A stretch of DNA of 64,000 nt. It comes from Amoebophrya sp. A120 (taxonomy: Eukaryota; Sar; Dinophyceae; Syndiniales; Amoebophryaceae). The notes beneath the pieces are model-generated. The model was not told the DNA's origin and did not search any database. It saw nothing but the letters and a program-made list of their open reading frames with translations. Location of the stretch: the NCBI GenBank assembly GCA_905178155.1, contig CAJINV010000009.1, forward strand, positions 1,361,907-1,425,906. Direction: 5' to 3'. Below, in pieces: positions 45,382 through 56,269 of the stretch. Position numbers and translations under genes: made by a program. Numbering within the stretch: the stretch's first letter is position 1; each line of letters starts with the position of its first letter.

Positions 45382-45869
45382 CCCCGGTATTGTGAAAAGC
45401 ATTCGTAAAAGTCATGCTTTTTTACCAAACACGAAGCCCACGACCGTTTCACAGCATAGTCCTAATGCCTAGCGTACTACTGTTGCTACACCCAGAACAA
45501 TTTTGGTTCTCACACCAAAAGGTTGCGTAAAAGTGTTCACACGGCTTTCTTTCCTGATGTGTCTTTACTTTTTCTAAGTGAGATATAGTTTGGAATTGTG
45601 TAGCAGAGTGAGTGTGAGTGAATCTGAAGCTGGCATTGTGTATTGGAGTCGAGTACATGATTATGAGGAGCGTCTGGGTACGGAAAGGTCCAGATCTCTA
45701 TGTGGGCGTGGGCCATACTTCTTACGGTGTACCTAGAAACATGGCTGAAATTATGTCGAGAAATATAGCGCCGGGAAGACTCCTGTCAACATGTAGTGCG
45801 AGCGTCTGAAAGATGTTGCGGGCATTGATCGCCTCAGAAGGGCCCGGCACCGGACGGTCGCGCGGTTCC

Positions 45870-46210
45870 GCCTCACGAAGGTTGTCACGACGCCACCTGA
45901 TGAAGAGGAGAAAAGTGGAGGCGTTTCTTTTGCGGCGCGTTTCGCGGTTTGCTCGGTGTTCGCGGCTTTCTAATGTGCGGGTGCGAGTTTGTCTTGTCCC
46001 AGCCAAGGACCTACGCGAAGCGAGCGCGCGGGGAGCACATGGCCTACGTGGTGACAGAGAGCGCGCCTATTTTTCGGGATGTCGCAGACCTTGTCCGCGA
46101 CATTCTAGATCTAGAAGAAGTGGCTCCGTTACAGGATTCGTAGAACAGGCAGCGCGACTACTGCAGGACTTTGCGGGCGTTTCGCACTACGTATATGAGG
46201 AGATGAACGA
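45870..46210 (+). pseudogene. Frameshifted relic of a family D gene
   Basis: One frame reads PDEEEKSGGVSFAARFAVCS, then a stop; the next frame continues CEFVLSQPRTYAKRARGEHM and VVTESAPIFRDVADLV; a third gives GVSHYVYEEMNE. These match, in order, the membrane region, SQYVLTEPSTKG, HMTRLVSETVPVLEDVADV and VGYYMFEEVKR of the intact gene at 47211. At least two frame changes break it. GC-rich DNA follows immediately. Confidence 0.7.
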
Positions 46211-46560
46211 GAGCCGCCGGCGCCGCCCGTGCTGTGAAAGCGCGCCCGCGCGCGCTGCGCCCCTGCTTTCCACCTCCCCGCCCCGAGGGCGAGCGCGCGG
46301 CACACTGCGCGCGAGCGCAGCGCCGAGGCTGTTGGCGCGCCGGCCCGCCGGCTGGTTTTTGACTAATTCCGCCAGCGCCGCGGCCGGTCCTCGCCGGCCG
46401 CGCGCGGCCCTTGGGGCGGAGCAAGAGATGACAGGACTAGCGGGCGCCCCGGCGGCCCCGTCTTTGACTCCTTCAAGCAACTGCACGGGCTAGCCCCATG
46501 GCGCAGCGGGCATATGGTCCGGCTGCGGCCTCAGCAGCGCGTTGGCAGGCTCGGGGCGAC
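46200..46560. repeat. GC-rich island 5
   Basis: GC-rich block directly after the family D relic and about 0.65 kb upstream of the intact family D gene. Position and composition match the other islands; sequence homology is not clear by eye. Confidence 0.5.
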
Positions 46561-47210
46561 GTCGCAGCGTGCGATTTCGTCCGCATGCGTCCGGGCACGG
46601 GAAGATATTTGCTTCTTGATAGTGTGACCATCTGGTGGCAGAGGAGCTCTCTTCTGAGGTGTTCGTACGATTTTTGCGATGTCTGGTCCGCCAGCTTTGG
46701 TTCGTGTCGTAGTCCTGTAACTGTATCGCATTTCGTACAAAAATGAAGATTATTGCTGGAGCCCATGGGTCAGCTTTCGTTCAGTCTCTACTGTATCTAA
46801 GCGCGTCGTTCTCTCCACAATGTTACCGGTATACATGCTTATCTGCTTTTCTGTCCTCGTGGTTTTGTCGTTCTGGAGTTCGTCTCGTCCGTTCATGCCA
46901 CTGGGCAATTGTCTTTTCGTCCGGTTGGCGTTGTGTCTTGTTTTTTTCTGATGTGCGTAAACGTAGCCGAGATTGATCGTCAGACACACTCTAATCGAAT
47001 TCAAATAAATCAGGACATTATACCCACACCAAATACAAATTGCATCACCAGTTTTCCAAAATCGCGTTCAACTAAATTGTACAACATTTATTCATCGGCA
47101 TTCAATACTTACATTTCATCCCTTTATTCCCTTCTGGTTCTTTCGCAGTCCAGACCCAGAGTCTTCGTTTCTGAAACCTATCGTCTATCAAATTGTCAAG
47201 CGAAAACACG

Positions 47211-48086
47211 ATGACAGGTGGTCTAGATTGTCCCAAAGGCATCGCATTTCCGGCGATCACCCCAGTGCGACGGCTGGAAGCCGCTCCTGCAGTGTGGGCA
47301 CCGACCCCGATTTTATTGTCAGCACATACCAGCATCCCGCCATTGAATTTCGACGCACTACAGACCCAGAATTCCCTCGGTGGGGCCGACAGCAGTAAGT
47401 TCCGGGATCATGTTCTTGAAGTGGCGACAGACGTGGGAAGCGACTGGGACAGCGCCAGCGAAACAGATGTGGATACGGACGAATATGAATACGATGAGGA
47501 TGATTCCATATCTGAATGCGAGTACTCGGCCAATGTATTTCCTGCCCCGAACACCCATGCAGATGCAGAATCAGGCGACGTAGTTTACCCTCGTACCCAG
47601 CATGCGGCTCCACTTTTTCCTATCCCGTCCGAGGAAGACGTCGACACGGAGTTCGGCACGGTTGCCAAGGAGTGGCCAGCGGAGGAGGATCCGTGGAAGG
47701 CGGAGAAAGCTGCGGCGACTTCCGTTGCGATCGGCCTCGGGTGCGGGACCGTCACGACCTTCCTGTTCGGCGCAGGAGTGGTCGCTTTGCCTATGATGGT
47801 AGCCAAATACTTCGTCGGCCAGTCATTGCTACACGGGTCGCAGTATGTCCTCACAGAGCCAAGTACGAAGGGCCGAGGGGCTTTCGCAAAGGCATTACCG
47901 GAAAAGCTCGGGGGTCACATGACCCGTCTAGTGAGCGAGACCGTACCTGTCCTCGAGGATGTTGCGGACGTGGGCTACTACATGTTCGAAGAGGTGAAGA
48001 GAGACACCTACTCACTTTTTTTCCCGGGAGATCGAGATTCTACTGCACAGGAACCAGAAAGTAACTCCGAGACGCAGAGGCACTAA
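47211..48086 (+). CDS. Family D membrane protein
   Basis: 291 aa from ATG 47211 (an upstream in-frame TTG was not used). The N-terminal half is Pro/Ala-rich then strongly acidic (DVDTDEYEYDEDDSISE). A hydrophobic segment lies at about 170-197 (SVAIGLGCGTVTTFLFGAGV followed by VALPMMVAKYF). After it come GSQYVLTEP, a basic Gly stretch, and VSETVPVLEDVADVGYYMFE. The tail is hydrophilic. No known domain. A decayed copy precedes it at 45870-46210, so it belongs to the same duplicating set as families A-C. Likely single-pass membrane protein with an acidic exposed domain. Confidence 0.7.
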   Translation: MTGGLDCPKGIAFPAITPVRRLEAAPAVWAPTPILLSAHTSIPPLNFDALQTQNSLGGADSSKFRDHVLEVATDVGSDWDSASETDVDTDEYEYDEDDSISECEYSANVFPAPNTHADAESGDVVYPRTQHAAPLFPIPSEEDVDTEFGTVAKEWPAEEDPWKAEKAAATSVAIGLGCGTVTTFLFGAGVVALPMMVAKYFVGQSLLHGSQYVLTEPSTKGRGAFAKALPEKLGGHMTRLVSETVPVLEDVADVGYYMFEEVKRDTYSLFFPGDRDSTAQEPESNSETQRH

Positions 48087-48903
48087 TCTTTGTAACAGAC
48101 TTTCATCGTGCTTTTCTGATGGAACGCGGCCTTACGAAAGATCAGTAGCTTGCAAAGCAACCCTTTTTGTACGCCTACCCCCTTTCCCAAACGCCTACCT
48201 GCTTTCCAATCCTGGACAGGCAGTTAGTTTACAAGCACGCACGATTGTATTTTTTTCTCTACCCGGATACCAGTCCTATTTAATACTCAAAAAGGCAATC
48301 CTGTCGGAAGAAACCGGCATCAGCTTTTTCCCCTATGTTGTGCCTGGACATCTTCCGTGCAAGAGGATTGATTCCAGTCAGAATGATAGTTTGTGACACG
48401 CCCTGCATGAAAAATCAAAAAAAGCTCTCTCGCGATGCGTCGTTCCGTTTGTAATGGTTGCGTTTTTATACCGCCTCGCTGTGTTCAAGTCGCCATTTCT
48501 GATATGATAGCTCTCAGAGCTGTATGGCAGCACTAGTATTCTGAATAGACTAAAGCCATCTTGTTTTTGTGTCGTACATCATGGACTTTCGTTCAGAGGT
48601 TGCAGCTCGTTCAGTTTTCGTCGATTTTGTGATTCTGGCCCACTGCGTCTTGCAGGTCAATTTCGTATCATCGTACATTAAGCGTCGTTGTCGTGCTACA
48701 CCGTGTTTGTCGTTCAACATTGGAAGTCAAAATAACAGTAATGAGCCCGTGTTTTCCTCTATGAAGCTTCAATGGTTTGTTGGTTTCGCATCTTCTACTA
48801 CCGTCCAGTTCCTCTCTCTTTCAAAAACACAAATTTCGAGGGCTCTGCCTTTACTTCTGAAGCAAATCTAAGTGGCAACCTTTTCAAGTTTTTCAAAAAA
48901 AGC
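48087..48903. other. Spacer upstream of family A gene
   Basis: No supported gene. 48560-48720 is TCGT-rich (GTTTTCGTCGATTTTG, GCGTCGTTGTCGTGC). The leader at 48830-48903 is A/T-rich. Confidence 0.5.
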
Positions 48904-49470
48904 ATGTGCGTACAGAGTAACATGGTGCAGGTCGTCGACCTGCGAGCGCAGTCGATCGGTGTTCCTTTGGAAAAGGCACCGTATTCCGACCTTTCCATCC
49001 CGGCGCACGTGCTCCAGGTGTCCATCTCGGAAGGTCAAGTGGAAGAAGCGGACGGCGCTGAACTGTTAGCGATCTACGCACAGAAGCTTGCCCAAATGCT
49101 TGCGCCCGGACAGAAAGCGGCTCAAGATTTGGCCACGATCTCGATGTTTGCTGCCTTCCTGCTATTGTACGCGGTTTTTTTCTTCGCCGGGGTTGCCGTG
49201 GAGCTCCTCCTCTGCGCCTGCTATCAGCAAGAGCGAGATGACCTGATGATGTGGTACGCGTACGACAAGATGGAGGGGGACAAGCACAAGCTCGCAGTCA
49301 GCTTCTGTTGTGACGCTGTCTTGGATCATAGTCTGGGTGACGGAGACGAACTCGATGCGTGGTATGCCGACGGGGACGAGACCACGGCAAGCGAGACGTC
49401 TTCCACGAGCGTTACCACCTGGATGTACTTGTCACATGGACGGTACGAGCGGGTCGTGAGACATATTTAA
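48904..49470 (+). CDS. Family A membrane protein
   Basis: 188 aa, single exon. MCVQSNMVQVVDLRAQSIGV aligns directly with the 27378 protein, as do IPAHVLQVS, AQKLAQMLAP and the helix at about 76-105 (ISMFAAFLLLYAVFFFAGVA). After the helix come LMMWYAYD, DAWYADGDE and VTTWMYLSHGRYERVV. The region between the two WY motifs is longer than in 27378 and contains a CC pair. The terminal Trp of HGRW is Tyr. Reading frame intact, so probably functional. The N-terminal third is better conserved than the tail. Confidence 0.75.
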   Translation: MCVQSNMVQVVDLRAQSIGVPLEKAPYSDLSIPAHVLQVSISEGQVEEADGAELLAIYAQKLAQMLAPGQKAAQDLATISMFAAFLLLYAVFFFAGVAVELLLCACYQQERDDLMMWYAYDKMEGDKHKLAVSFCCDAVLDHSLGDGDELDAWYADGDETTASETSSTSVTTWMYLSHGRYERVVRHI

Positions 49471-50484
49471 AATCCGAAGCATTCAATTCCGAAAGTTTAC
49501 CGACCTTTCTATTATTTTGATCAATTTGAATTTTCCAAAACGATTTTTTCATTTCTCGCCGAGCCAGTTTTTTGTTATGTGATAGTGACCACGACAAAAC
49601 TTGTTTCTGATTCCTTGTTGCACAATTTTTGTTTTCCCACACTGCGTCGATCTGTTTGTCTTTCACTGATCTAGCCTGATTTTTTGCGTTTCGATTTTCA
49701 TGTACAGCGAGTTGAAGCTTCAACATTTTTCCGTTTGATCACTGCTCACACGTTCGCTTGTTGCGAGGTTTTCCTATCACTTTAGAAGAAAAAGCATTGC
49801 GCGCTCGATGAAATATCTACGATCTGATGACAATAAGTGCGAGTTAATATTTTACGCTTTTTCACTTTGAGTTTTCCGAATACTTAGATTCGCTACGTTC
49901 ATATTCATCATGTATTTCATGCACCAGTACGCCGCCCCTGGATGGTGGTACAGAGCTCCAGCTTGAAAGGAAGAAAAGTTTGAATCATGTATATACGTTA
50001 GTATCTGGCAGTTTTTTCGTGCTAAATTTCAGATGGGCAATTGAAAAGATCACATGGTACCGGACATTTTCGGTATCGTCCACCGCGGTGTTTAAGACAC
50101 CTGGTCAGTATGTTCCGCCCCATATTATGCAGGTTCAAGACCACATACATACGTAGTTTGTACTTGTATTGCTCCGTTTGTGCAATTCTTTTCGTTCAAC
50201 AATCTCTTCGTGCAAGGAGCTGAAAAGGTGTTTGGTCGTTTTCTGCGATGCTGGTCGTTCACATCCCGACTCGTTCTCCCCTAAAGATAGTTTAGTAAGA
50301 TAGTACATCCACCGTCGTGCAGTGACCCGGACGAAATTTTGAAAAAAAAATATGTCGATGAAAAACCACAACCAGAGAAAAGTTTTCCACTCTCCTTTCC
50401 CTCGGCGGAAATACCTCGCTTTTTCGAAATTTTATCTCACAGTTTTTAGCCAACACGCTCCAATAACCTCTCGCACACAGAACC
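49471..50484. other. Spacer between two family A genes
   Basis: No supported gene. 50150-50330 has a weaker TCGT pattern. A/C-rich leader at 50340-50484. No GC island here. Confidence 0.5.
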
Positions 50485-51200
50485 ATGTGTCTCACCAGGC
50501 CGATTTCGCTTGTTGTTCCCGCCCCGGTGGCGGTGAAAGAGGAGAAGGCGTCGCACGAGAAGAAACCCACGGCACAACACACGGCCAGTTTTTACGATCT
50601 GACCACGCACGACCGCAACCTCGACACCGGCAAACCGCCGTGCGACGTCGAGTACGTCCACACTTCCGTTGGTGTCGCACAGTACAATCTTGCCTTGCAC
50701 GACGACCCCGAAGATGACGACGCGCTGGACCACATTGCGCCGCTCCTTGCACTCGCTGCCCAATCACAGAAGATCGTCCGTTGCTTTTGCGGTGAGGGTT
50801 CGACGCGGGTGCGCCCAATCCTGGAAATTGTGCTGTTTTCCCTGTTCGGCGTGGTCGCAGGCATTTACGGGTTGCTGTTTCTCATCGCGGAACTGCTGTT
50901 TGCGCCGCCACAACAACCGTTTCACTCCTCCGATTTGCTCAGCGATTGGTACCTAGATGAGAGGGCGAGGACGCGGCATCAAAAGGTCAGCAAGCTACTT
51001 CGCCCTTCAGGGGCGACGTTGGTGAACAAACCATGACCCTGGAGGACTGGTATCTCCACGAGGAGGCCGATTCGAAATCCACTGTTTCCACGGATGCGCA
51101 TGAGAAGCAAACAACGTCAGCGAGGACCAGCCGAACCACTCTGACAACCTGGCGGTTTGTCCGGCACGGGGTCTACCAGAAGGAAGTCACGCTGCTCTGA
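50485..51200 (+). pseudogene. Family A gene with a frame change between its WY motifs
   Basis: ATG 50485 opens MCLTRPISLVVPAPV and runs through an acidic segment, a helix about 112-140 (ILEIVLFSLFGVVAGIYGLL) and LSDWYLDE, then stops at 51034-51036. The expected remainder continues in another frame: MTLEDWYLHEEA, then TTLTTWRFVRHGVYQKE and a stop at 51198-51200. All family A elements are therefore present but in two frames. Either a small indel near 51000 broke the gene, or an intron such as 50948-51010 (GTACCT donor, CCTTCAG acceptor, 63 bases) restores frame at the cost of the first motif. The terminal Trp/Tyr of the HGR motif is also changed (RHGVY). Confidence 0.65.
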
Positions 51201-52140
51201 TGGGGCCCAGTTGTCCCCTTTGGAGGTTCATGCCGAGGTGTGCCTGATTCTCGGCCTAATTGAGCCTTTTCTGCCGAGCTTTCCCTTTACCTTTCGAACG
51301 ATTCATTGCACTTACACGTACAGGATTATCTATGATTCAAGCGTTCTGCCTCTGCTGCACAAATTTTCTAGTTTCAGCCTGCTCTCTTTTTAAATCGAAA
51401 AATGTCTATCACACTGCTCAGGTAACCAACACACTCTACGCCTTTTGATATTTGAGAACGGGTTTTCATATTTGAAAAAACAACACGGGTCGACAGTCAT
51501 TGTAATTCCATTTTGCAGCATAATTCTTTTGATAGCATCAAGTTCAAGATCTACAGTCATGACGTTCTAATGCCCAGCAAACACTTGCAAGTATGTGCAA
51601 AATGAAACTATGTTTTTGCCTGAATAAACGGGAAGTTGTTTATTTCTATGGTGCGCAGACGAAAGAAAAATAATGCACAGTCCAGAGGCGAAGTAGCGCT
51701 GTCAAATTGAGCTACGCTAAAGTCGTAGCTTCTCTCCAGTCTGTATTTCGAATTTTGTCAAGTCTGATTTAGTATCAAGAAGTCTTGGTCGTGCGTCGCT
51801 CGTCATCGTTCTAAGAAAAGCTGGCTGGCTCGTCGTGCTGCTGCCGCATGCCTTTCTATCGTCCACTCGCACCGTCGTTCTGTTGAAACATACTTCTCAT
51901 CGTCCATGTACTTCGTCGTTTTTGATGTGGTTGCCTCCAGATCCATTATCGATCTGAAGTTTTTGCAATGCCGAGTTTGGTGAAACATATGATGTCACTA
52001 CTAACTCAGACAACTTACGCGCAAATCTTCCAGACGTATCAGGAACCTGTTTTCCAAACCTCTCAAATTTATCTTTTTTCTTCTTCTGCTAAGGCTAGCA
52101 TTCACTCTCTCAGCGTTTCACTTTATCACTACACGCAACG
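51201..52140. other. Spacer upstream of family B copy 1
   Basis: No supported gene. 51780-51960 is TCGT-rich and is repeated with changes at 54760-54990 (upstream of copy 2), including CATCGTCCAT followed by TTCGTCG and TGCCGAGTTTG. The leader contains TTTCACTTTATC before the ATG in both copies. Confidence 0.6.
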
Positions 52141-53219
52141 ATGCAGTCTCCCCTGTGCGGAATGTATTGCTCGTGCACTAGTTGCTACGAGCGCTCTATC
52201 CTCGAAGCCTGCACCGAGGCGGAGTGCAGTGCGACCGATTTTGGCACGGCGAAGATCTATAACTTGGACGAGCCTGCTCACCTGCAACCGGTGACGGAGC
52301 TTTTCCAGATGGACTCTGAAGACGAGGAGCAGCAGAGCATGGGTAAGCGCATTAGTTTTCTTATCACTCTACCCAGTTCGCAGCTGCATACTTTCGGTGG
52401 AAACATTTAGCAATTGCATCAGGTTCTGTTTGTCAGTTTTAGCGCGCAATCATTTTACGTACGTATTGTTCAAAACTTACAGGTGAAAACGACGAGTTCT
52501 GTCCGGACCACCTGTTTCCGTCGAGCACGTCAACCATCTCTTCGGCGATCGTGCACGTGCCGAAAGCGAAACGGACTCCCGCCCCGAAACGGTTGCGCGT
52601 CGTTGAGATGCGAAACAAGGGGAAGTTGCTAATGCCTTCCAACCCCGGACCGAAACAGCAAAAGCACTTCTCCGGCATGGTCTTCACGTACTACCAATGT
52701 GTTTTGGTTTGCGGCAAGCAGGAGTTTGACGTGCGTTTTTTCGCCTGCCAGGTTTATATCGGGGGTTGCCTCGTTTCGGAAGCAGCGGCTTTTTACCTAG
52801 CGCCTACGAAAAGTGGGGAGTTGCAGGATACGCAAGTAAAATGCGGCTTGGAACGCGAACGGTCTGGAGTGCAGCTTCTTCCCCTTCTATCGGACACGCT
52901 GGATTCGCGACGGGCGCTGAAGTACAATTGCATCCAGGCGCGGAGCTGCAGACTACTTTCCCCAGACGGTCAGGTGAAATGCCTTGCAGCACTTGCTGGC
53001 AGTGACGAAAAGGTCTGGAAGAAGATGTTGCCATCGGGGCCTAAGTCAAGCAAAGACGACTTTCCCCATTCGATTAGTGTCCTCAGCTCGCCGAAAATCT
53101 CGGCGCTCAGGTTTTTTCCGATGTTTGCTGTCATCTGCTTTTTCTTGTTACCAAGTTTCGCATTTTTTGACATGAGTTCGAGTCTCGCTGTTCCTTCCGT
53201 TATCCGCAATGAGATGTAA
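52141..53219 (+). CDS. Family B membrane protein, tandem copy 1
   Basis: Exons 52141-52342 and 52483-53219, 312 aa; phase-1 GT-AG intron of 140 bases. Exon 1 opens MQSPLCGMYCSCTSCYE (five Cys in 15 residues) and ends in the acidic SEDEEQQSMG. Exon 2 opens ENDEFCPDHLF, the family signature, followed by Ser/Thr- and Lys-rich sequence, a Cys-containing region (YYQCVLVCGKQEFD, FFACQVYIGGC), and a C-terminal helix about 275-295 (FFPMFAVICFFLLPSFAFF). The Cys clusters could bind metal or form disulfides; no named domain fits. The copy at 55176 differs mainly by amino-acid replacements in exon 2. Confidence 0.75.
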
Positions 53220-55175
53220 GTTTCATCTACTCGTTCAAAAAAAACCGTCAATGCGCCGTAGCTTTTATCCTTCTACAGTTTCATGAAGTACACATTCGTC
53301 TTTTTCTCAAAAGGTCATAGTTTTGTTGGCAAACATTCTGCAGAAGATTATACCTCCCATGAGTTCAGTTTCTCTCGACCGCCACAATCGGATTTCTGTA
53401 CATTAACAAATAGTCTTCATAGAGGTTGTCCTCCAAGACATAGGATTCTCGAGCGGATCAGTGCTTCTTCGATGAGCGATCCTGGCGCAGGATTGCGTTT
53501 GGATCGTGTTCACTGTTCTAAGAGCAGGAATAGCCTCTGCTTGACCATGTGATTGAGAGCATCCGTAGTACGGGCGCAGAGGACTACCAGCATCAAAAGA
53601 GCGTGAGCAAACTGACTTGAATAAGCAGAGTTAACAGAGGAGCGCTTGAAAATGAGTGAAAAGCAGAGAAATGGCTTCTGAGGGAGGACTTCACAGAAGT
53701 CTTGCTATGTTGTCCTTCCCTATGAATAAAAGATGACGCGACCGTCCGAATGTGGCACAGTGGCCAGGGAGTGGCCTGGGGAGGAGATTCGTTAGTGGGC
53801 AGAGAAGTCTGCTACTTGGTTTCCTGCTGTAACTCTGGCCGCCTGTCGGTGGTGCAGCGTCACTCATTTTTGGACATTGGGAACGCGGGGAGCGAGCTTC
53901 CACTATTTGTACGTGTCCCCCCCGCAAGAAGAAAAAGAGGGGCAATGTCCTTGGCCGGCCGTCATCGCCGATCCCGCTTGGGAGCCCGACGGGGGCGCCG
54001 CACTGGCCGCATGGTATGAAGATAATGAAGCCGCCCCACCGCGGGCGTGGCGGCGACCTGGCTGCGTTTTCCGTGCGGGGCCTACTTCGCCATGTTTGGC
54101 CGCGGTGCTGCAGGAGGTTTGGCCGAATACAGAAGAGCCGTTTCGAGGGCCGCACTGAGGAGGCGGAGCGCCGCATCTCTGCCGCAGAGCGATTCCTAGG
54201 AGGGCGCGCGGTTGTCGGAGACTTCGGGGAGATAGAAGGCGCGAACAGGATGCGCCCGGCCTCTTGGCGCGCTGTCTTTGCGCGCGGCGGCCTTCGCCTT
54301 GGGGCCCGTGGCACGCCGGGGGGCTCCCCCCGCTCCACTGCCTGGCGAGGAATTTACCCAGGCGATTTCTACCGGGCCCGTCCGGCTTCCTTTCTGATTG
54401 ATAACCTGGCAGCAGCCCGCTGCCGCTCCGCGGGCGCCCGGCGCTGGAATCCTGCCCGGTGTGCTGCGCGTTCGCGACGCTGCCGCGCCCATTCAAAAAT
54501 TAATATGCGACTGCGTTTTATCCGGAAAGCTTTAGCAGCGCGCTTTTCCGCGGGAGATGATGACTGTTCGACTTTTTCCTAAAGGATTTTGCGAGAAAGC
54601 CCCTCAAAGATCATGCGTTCGATCACCAGTGCAACGTCCCCGAAGCAGCTTGCACGATTTGAAAGCACTAGCCACACGTACGCTGTTTCTCTCGAGTCTG
54701 TGCTTCCGAATTTCGTCAATTCCTAACGGAGTAAAGCAGTCAGGCCGACTCCAGAGATGTCGTGGTCGTGCTGCGAAGATCGTCATCGTTTACGTTTTAC
54801 CCACTCGGTAGAAGCAAACTTCTGGCTCGTGCTGCTGCCACATGTTTTTTTTCGTCCACTCGTACTCTCGTTCCGTTAAAACGTAGTCCTTCCTGCTCAT
54901 CGTCCATTTCTTGCTTCGTCGTTCTTGAACAATTGGGTGTCCCCAGATCTATCATGGATCTGAAGTTGTGCTTGGAATGCCGAGTTTGATGAAACACCTC
55001 TCTACTCTTCGAGACGTAAGTACCAGGAACCTGTTTTCCAAACCTCTCATACTAACTTTTAAACTTCTACTCTCGCTTGAATTCTGGGCTTACCACTTTC
55101 AATCTATTTTCTTCTGCTAAGTAGGCAAGCAGTAACTTACTCTTTCAGCGTTTCACTTTATCGCTACACGCAACG
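53220..55175. other. Spacer: duplicated flank, GC island 6, TCGT stretch
   Basis: 53240-53560 resembles 56270-56440 in part (3' flank of copy 2). 53730-54540 is GC-rich and contains a frame with ALAAWYEDNEAAP, reminiscent of the family A WY motif. 54760-54990 repeats 51780-51980. 55085-55175 is the leader shared with copy 1. Confidence 0.6.
53730..54540. repeat. GC-rich island 6
   Basis: GC-rich block about 0.65 kb upstream of the gene at 55176. One frame around 53990 carries AALAAWYEDNEA and another around 54140 EEAERRISAAERF, which resemble the family A tail; both are too short to call. Position in the spacer matches islands 1-3. Confidence 0.5.
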
Positions 55176-56269
55176 ATGCAGTCTCCCCTGTGCGGAATGT
55201 ATTGTTCGTGCACTAGTTGCTATGAGCGCTCTATCCTCGAAGCCTGCACAGAGGCGGAGTGCAGTGCGAACGATTTTGGCACGGCGAAGATCTATAACTT
55301 GGACGAGCCTGCTCACCTGCAACCGGTGACGGAGCTTTTCCAGATGGACTCTGAAGACGAGGAGCAGCAGAGCATGGGTAAGCGCATTAGTTTTCTTATC
55401 ACTCTACCCAGTTCGCAGCTGCGTACTTTCGGTGGAAACATTTAGCAATTGCATCAGGTTCTGTTTGTCGGTTTTAGCGCGCAATCATTTTACGTACGTA
55501 TTGTTCAAAACTTACAGGTGACAACGACGAGTTCTGTCCGGACCACCTGTTTCCGTCGAGCACGTCAACCATCTCTTCGGCGATCGTGCACGTGCCGAAA
55601 GCGAAACGGAGTCCCGCCCCGAAGCGGTCGTGCGTGATGGAGTTGCGAAAAAAAGGCAAGTTGCTGATGCTTTCCAACCCCGGACCGAAACAGCAAAAGC
55701 ATTTCTCCGGCATGGTCTTCACGTACTACCAATGTGTTTTGGTCTGCGGCAAGCAGGAGTTTGACGTGCATTTTTTCGCCTGCCAGGTTTACATCGGGGG
55801 GTGCCTCGTTTCGGAAGCAGCGGCTTTTTACTGTGGCCCTGCGAAAAGTGGGGAGTTGCTGTATACGCATGTAAAATGCGGTTTGGAACGGTCTGGAGTG
55901 CAGCTTCTTGACCCACTGGACACGCCGGTTTCGCGACGGGCGCTGAAGTACAATTGCATGCACCAGGCGCGGACATGCAGACTACTTTCCCCAGACGGTC
56001 AGGTGAAATGCCTTGCAGCACTTGCTGGCAGTGACGAGAAGGTCTGGAAGAAGATGTTGCCATCGGGGCCTAAGTCAAGCAAAGACGACGACTTTCCCCA
56101 TTCGATTAGTGTCCTGAGCTCGCCGGGAATCTCGTCGCTCAGGCTTTTTCCGATGTTTGCTGCTATCTGCTTTTTCTTGTTACTAAGTTTCGCATTTTTT
56201 GACATGAGTTCGAGTCTCGCTATCCGCAATGAGACGTACCGGGGCACTGCAGTTTTTATCCTGCCATAG
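55176..56269 (+). CDS. Family B membrane protein, tandem copy 2
   Basis: Exons 55176-55377 and 55518-56269, 317 aa; intron 140 bases, phase 1. Exon 1 differs from copy 1 by four bases and one residue (Thr to Asn in SANDFG). The intron differs by only two bases. Exon 2 carries many replacements: KRSPAPKRSCVMELRKKG, AFYCGPAKS and a two-residue deletion (LERSG against LERERSG), plus a different C-terminus (NETYRGTAVFILP). Cys clusters and the C-terminal helix are kept. Start, splice sites and signature DNDEFCPD are intact. Together with copy 1 this is a recent duplication of about 3 kb spacing. Confidence 0.75.

Larger units (their letters stand above)
45382..47210. other. Spacer: family D relic, GC island 5, TCGT stretch
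   Basis: 45382-45810 no supported gene. 45870-46210 holds a frameshifted family D relic. About 46200-46560 is GC-rich. 46560-46960 is TCGT-rich (GATTTCGTCCGCATGCGTCC, TTTTGTCGTTCTGG). 46980-47210 is the leader. Confidence 0.6.
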
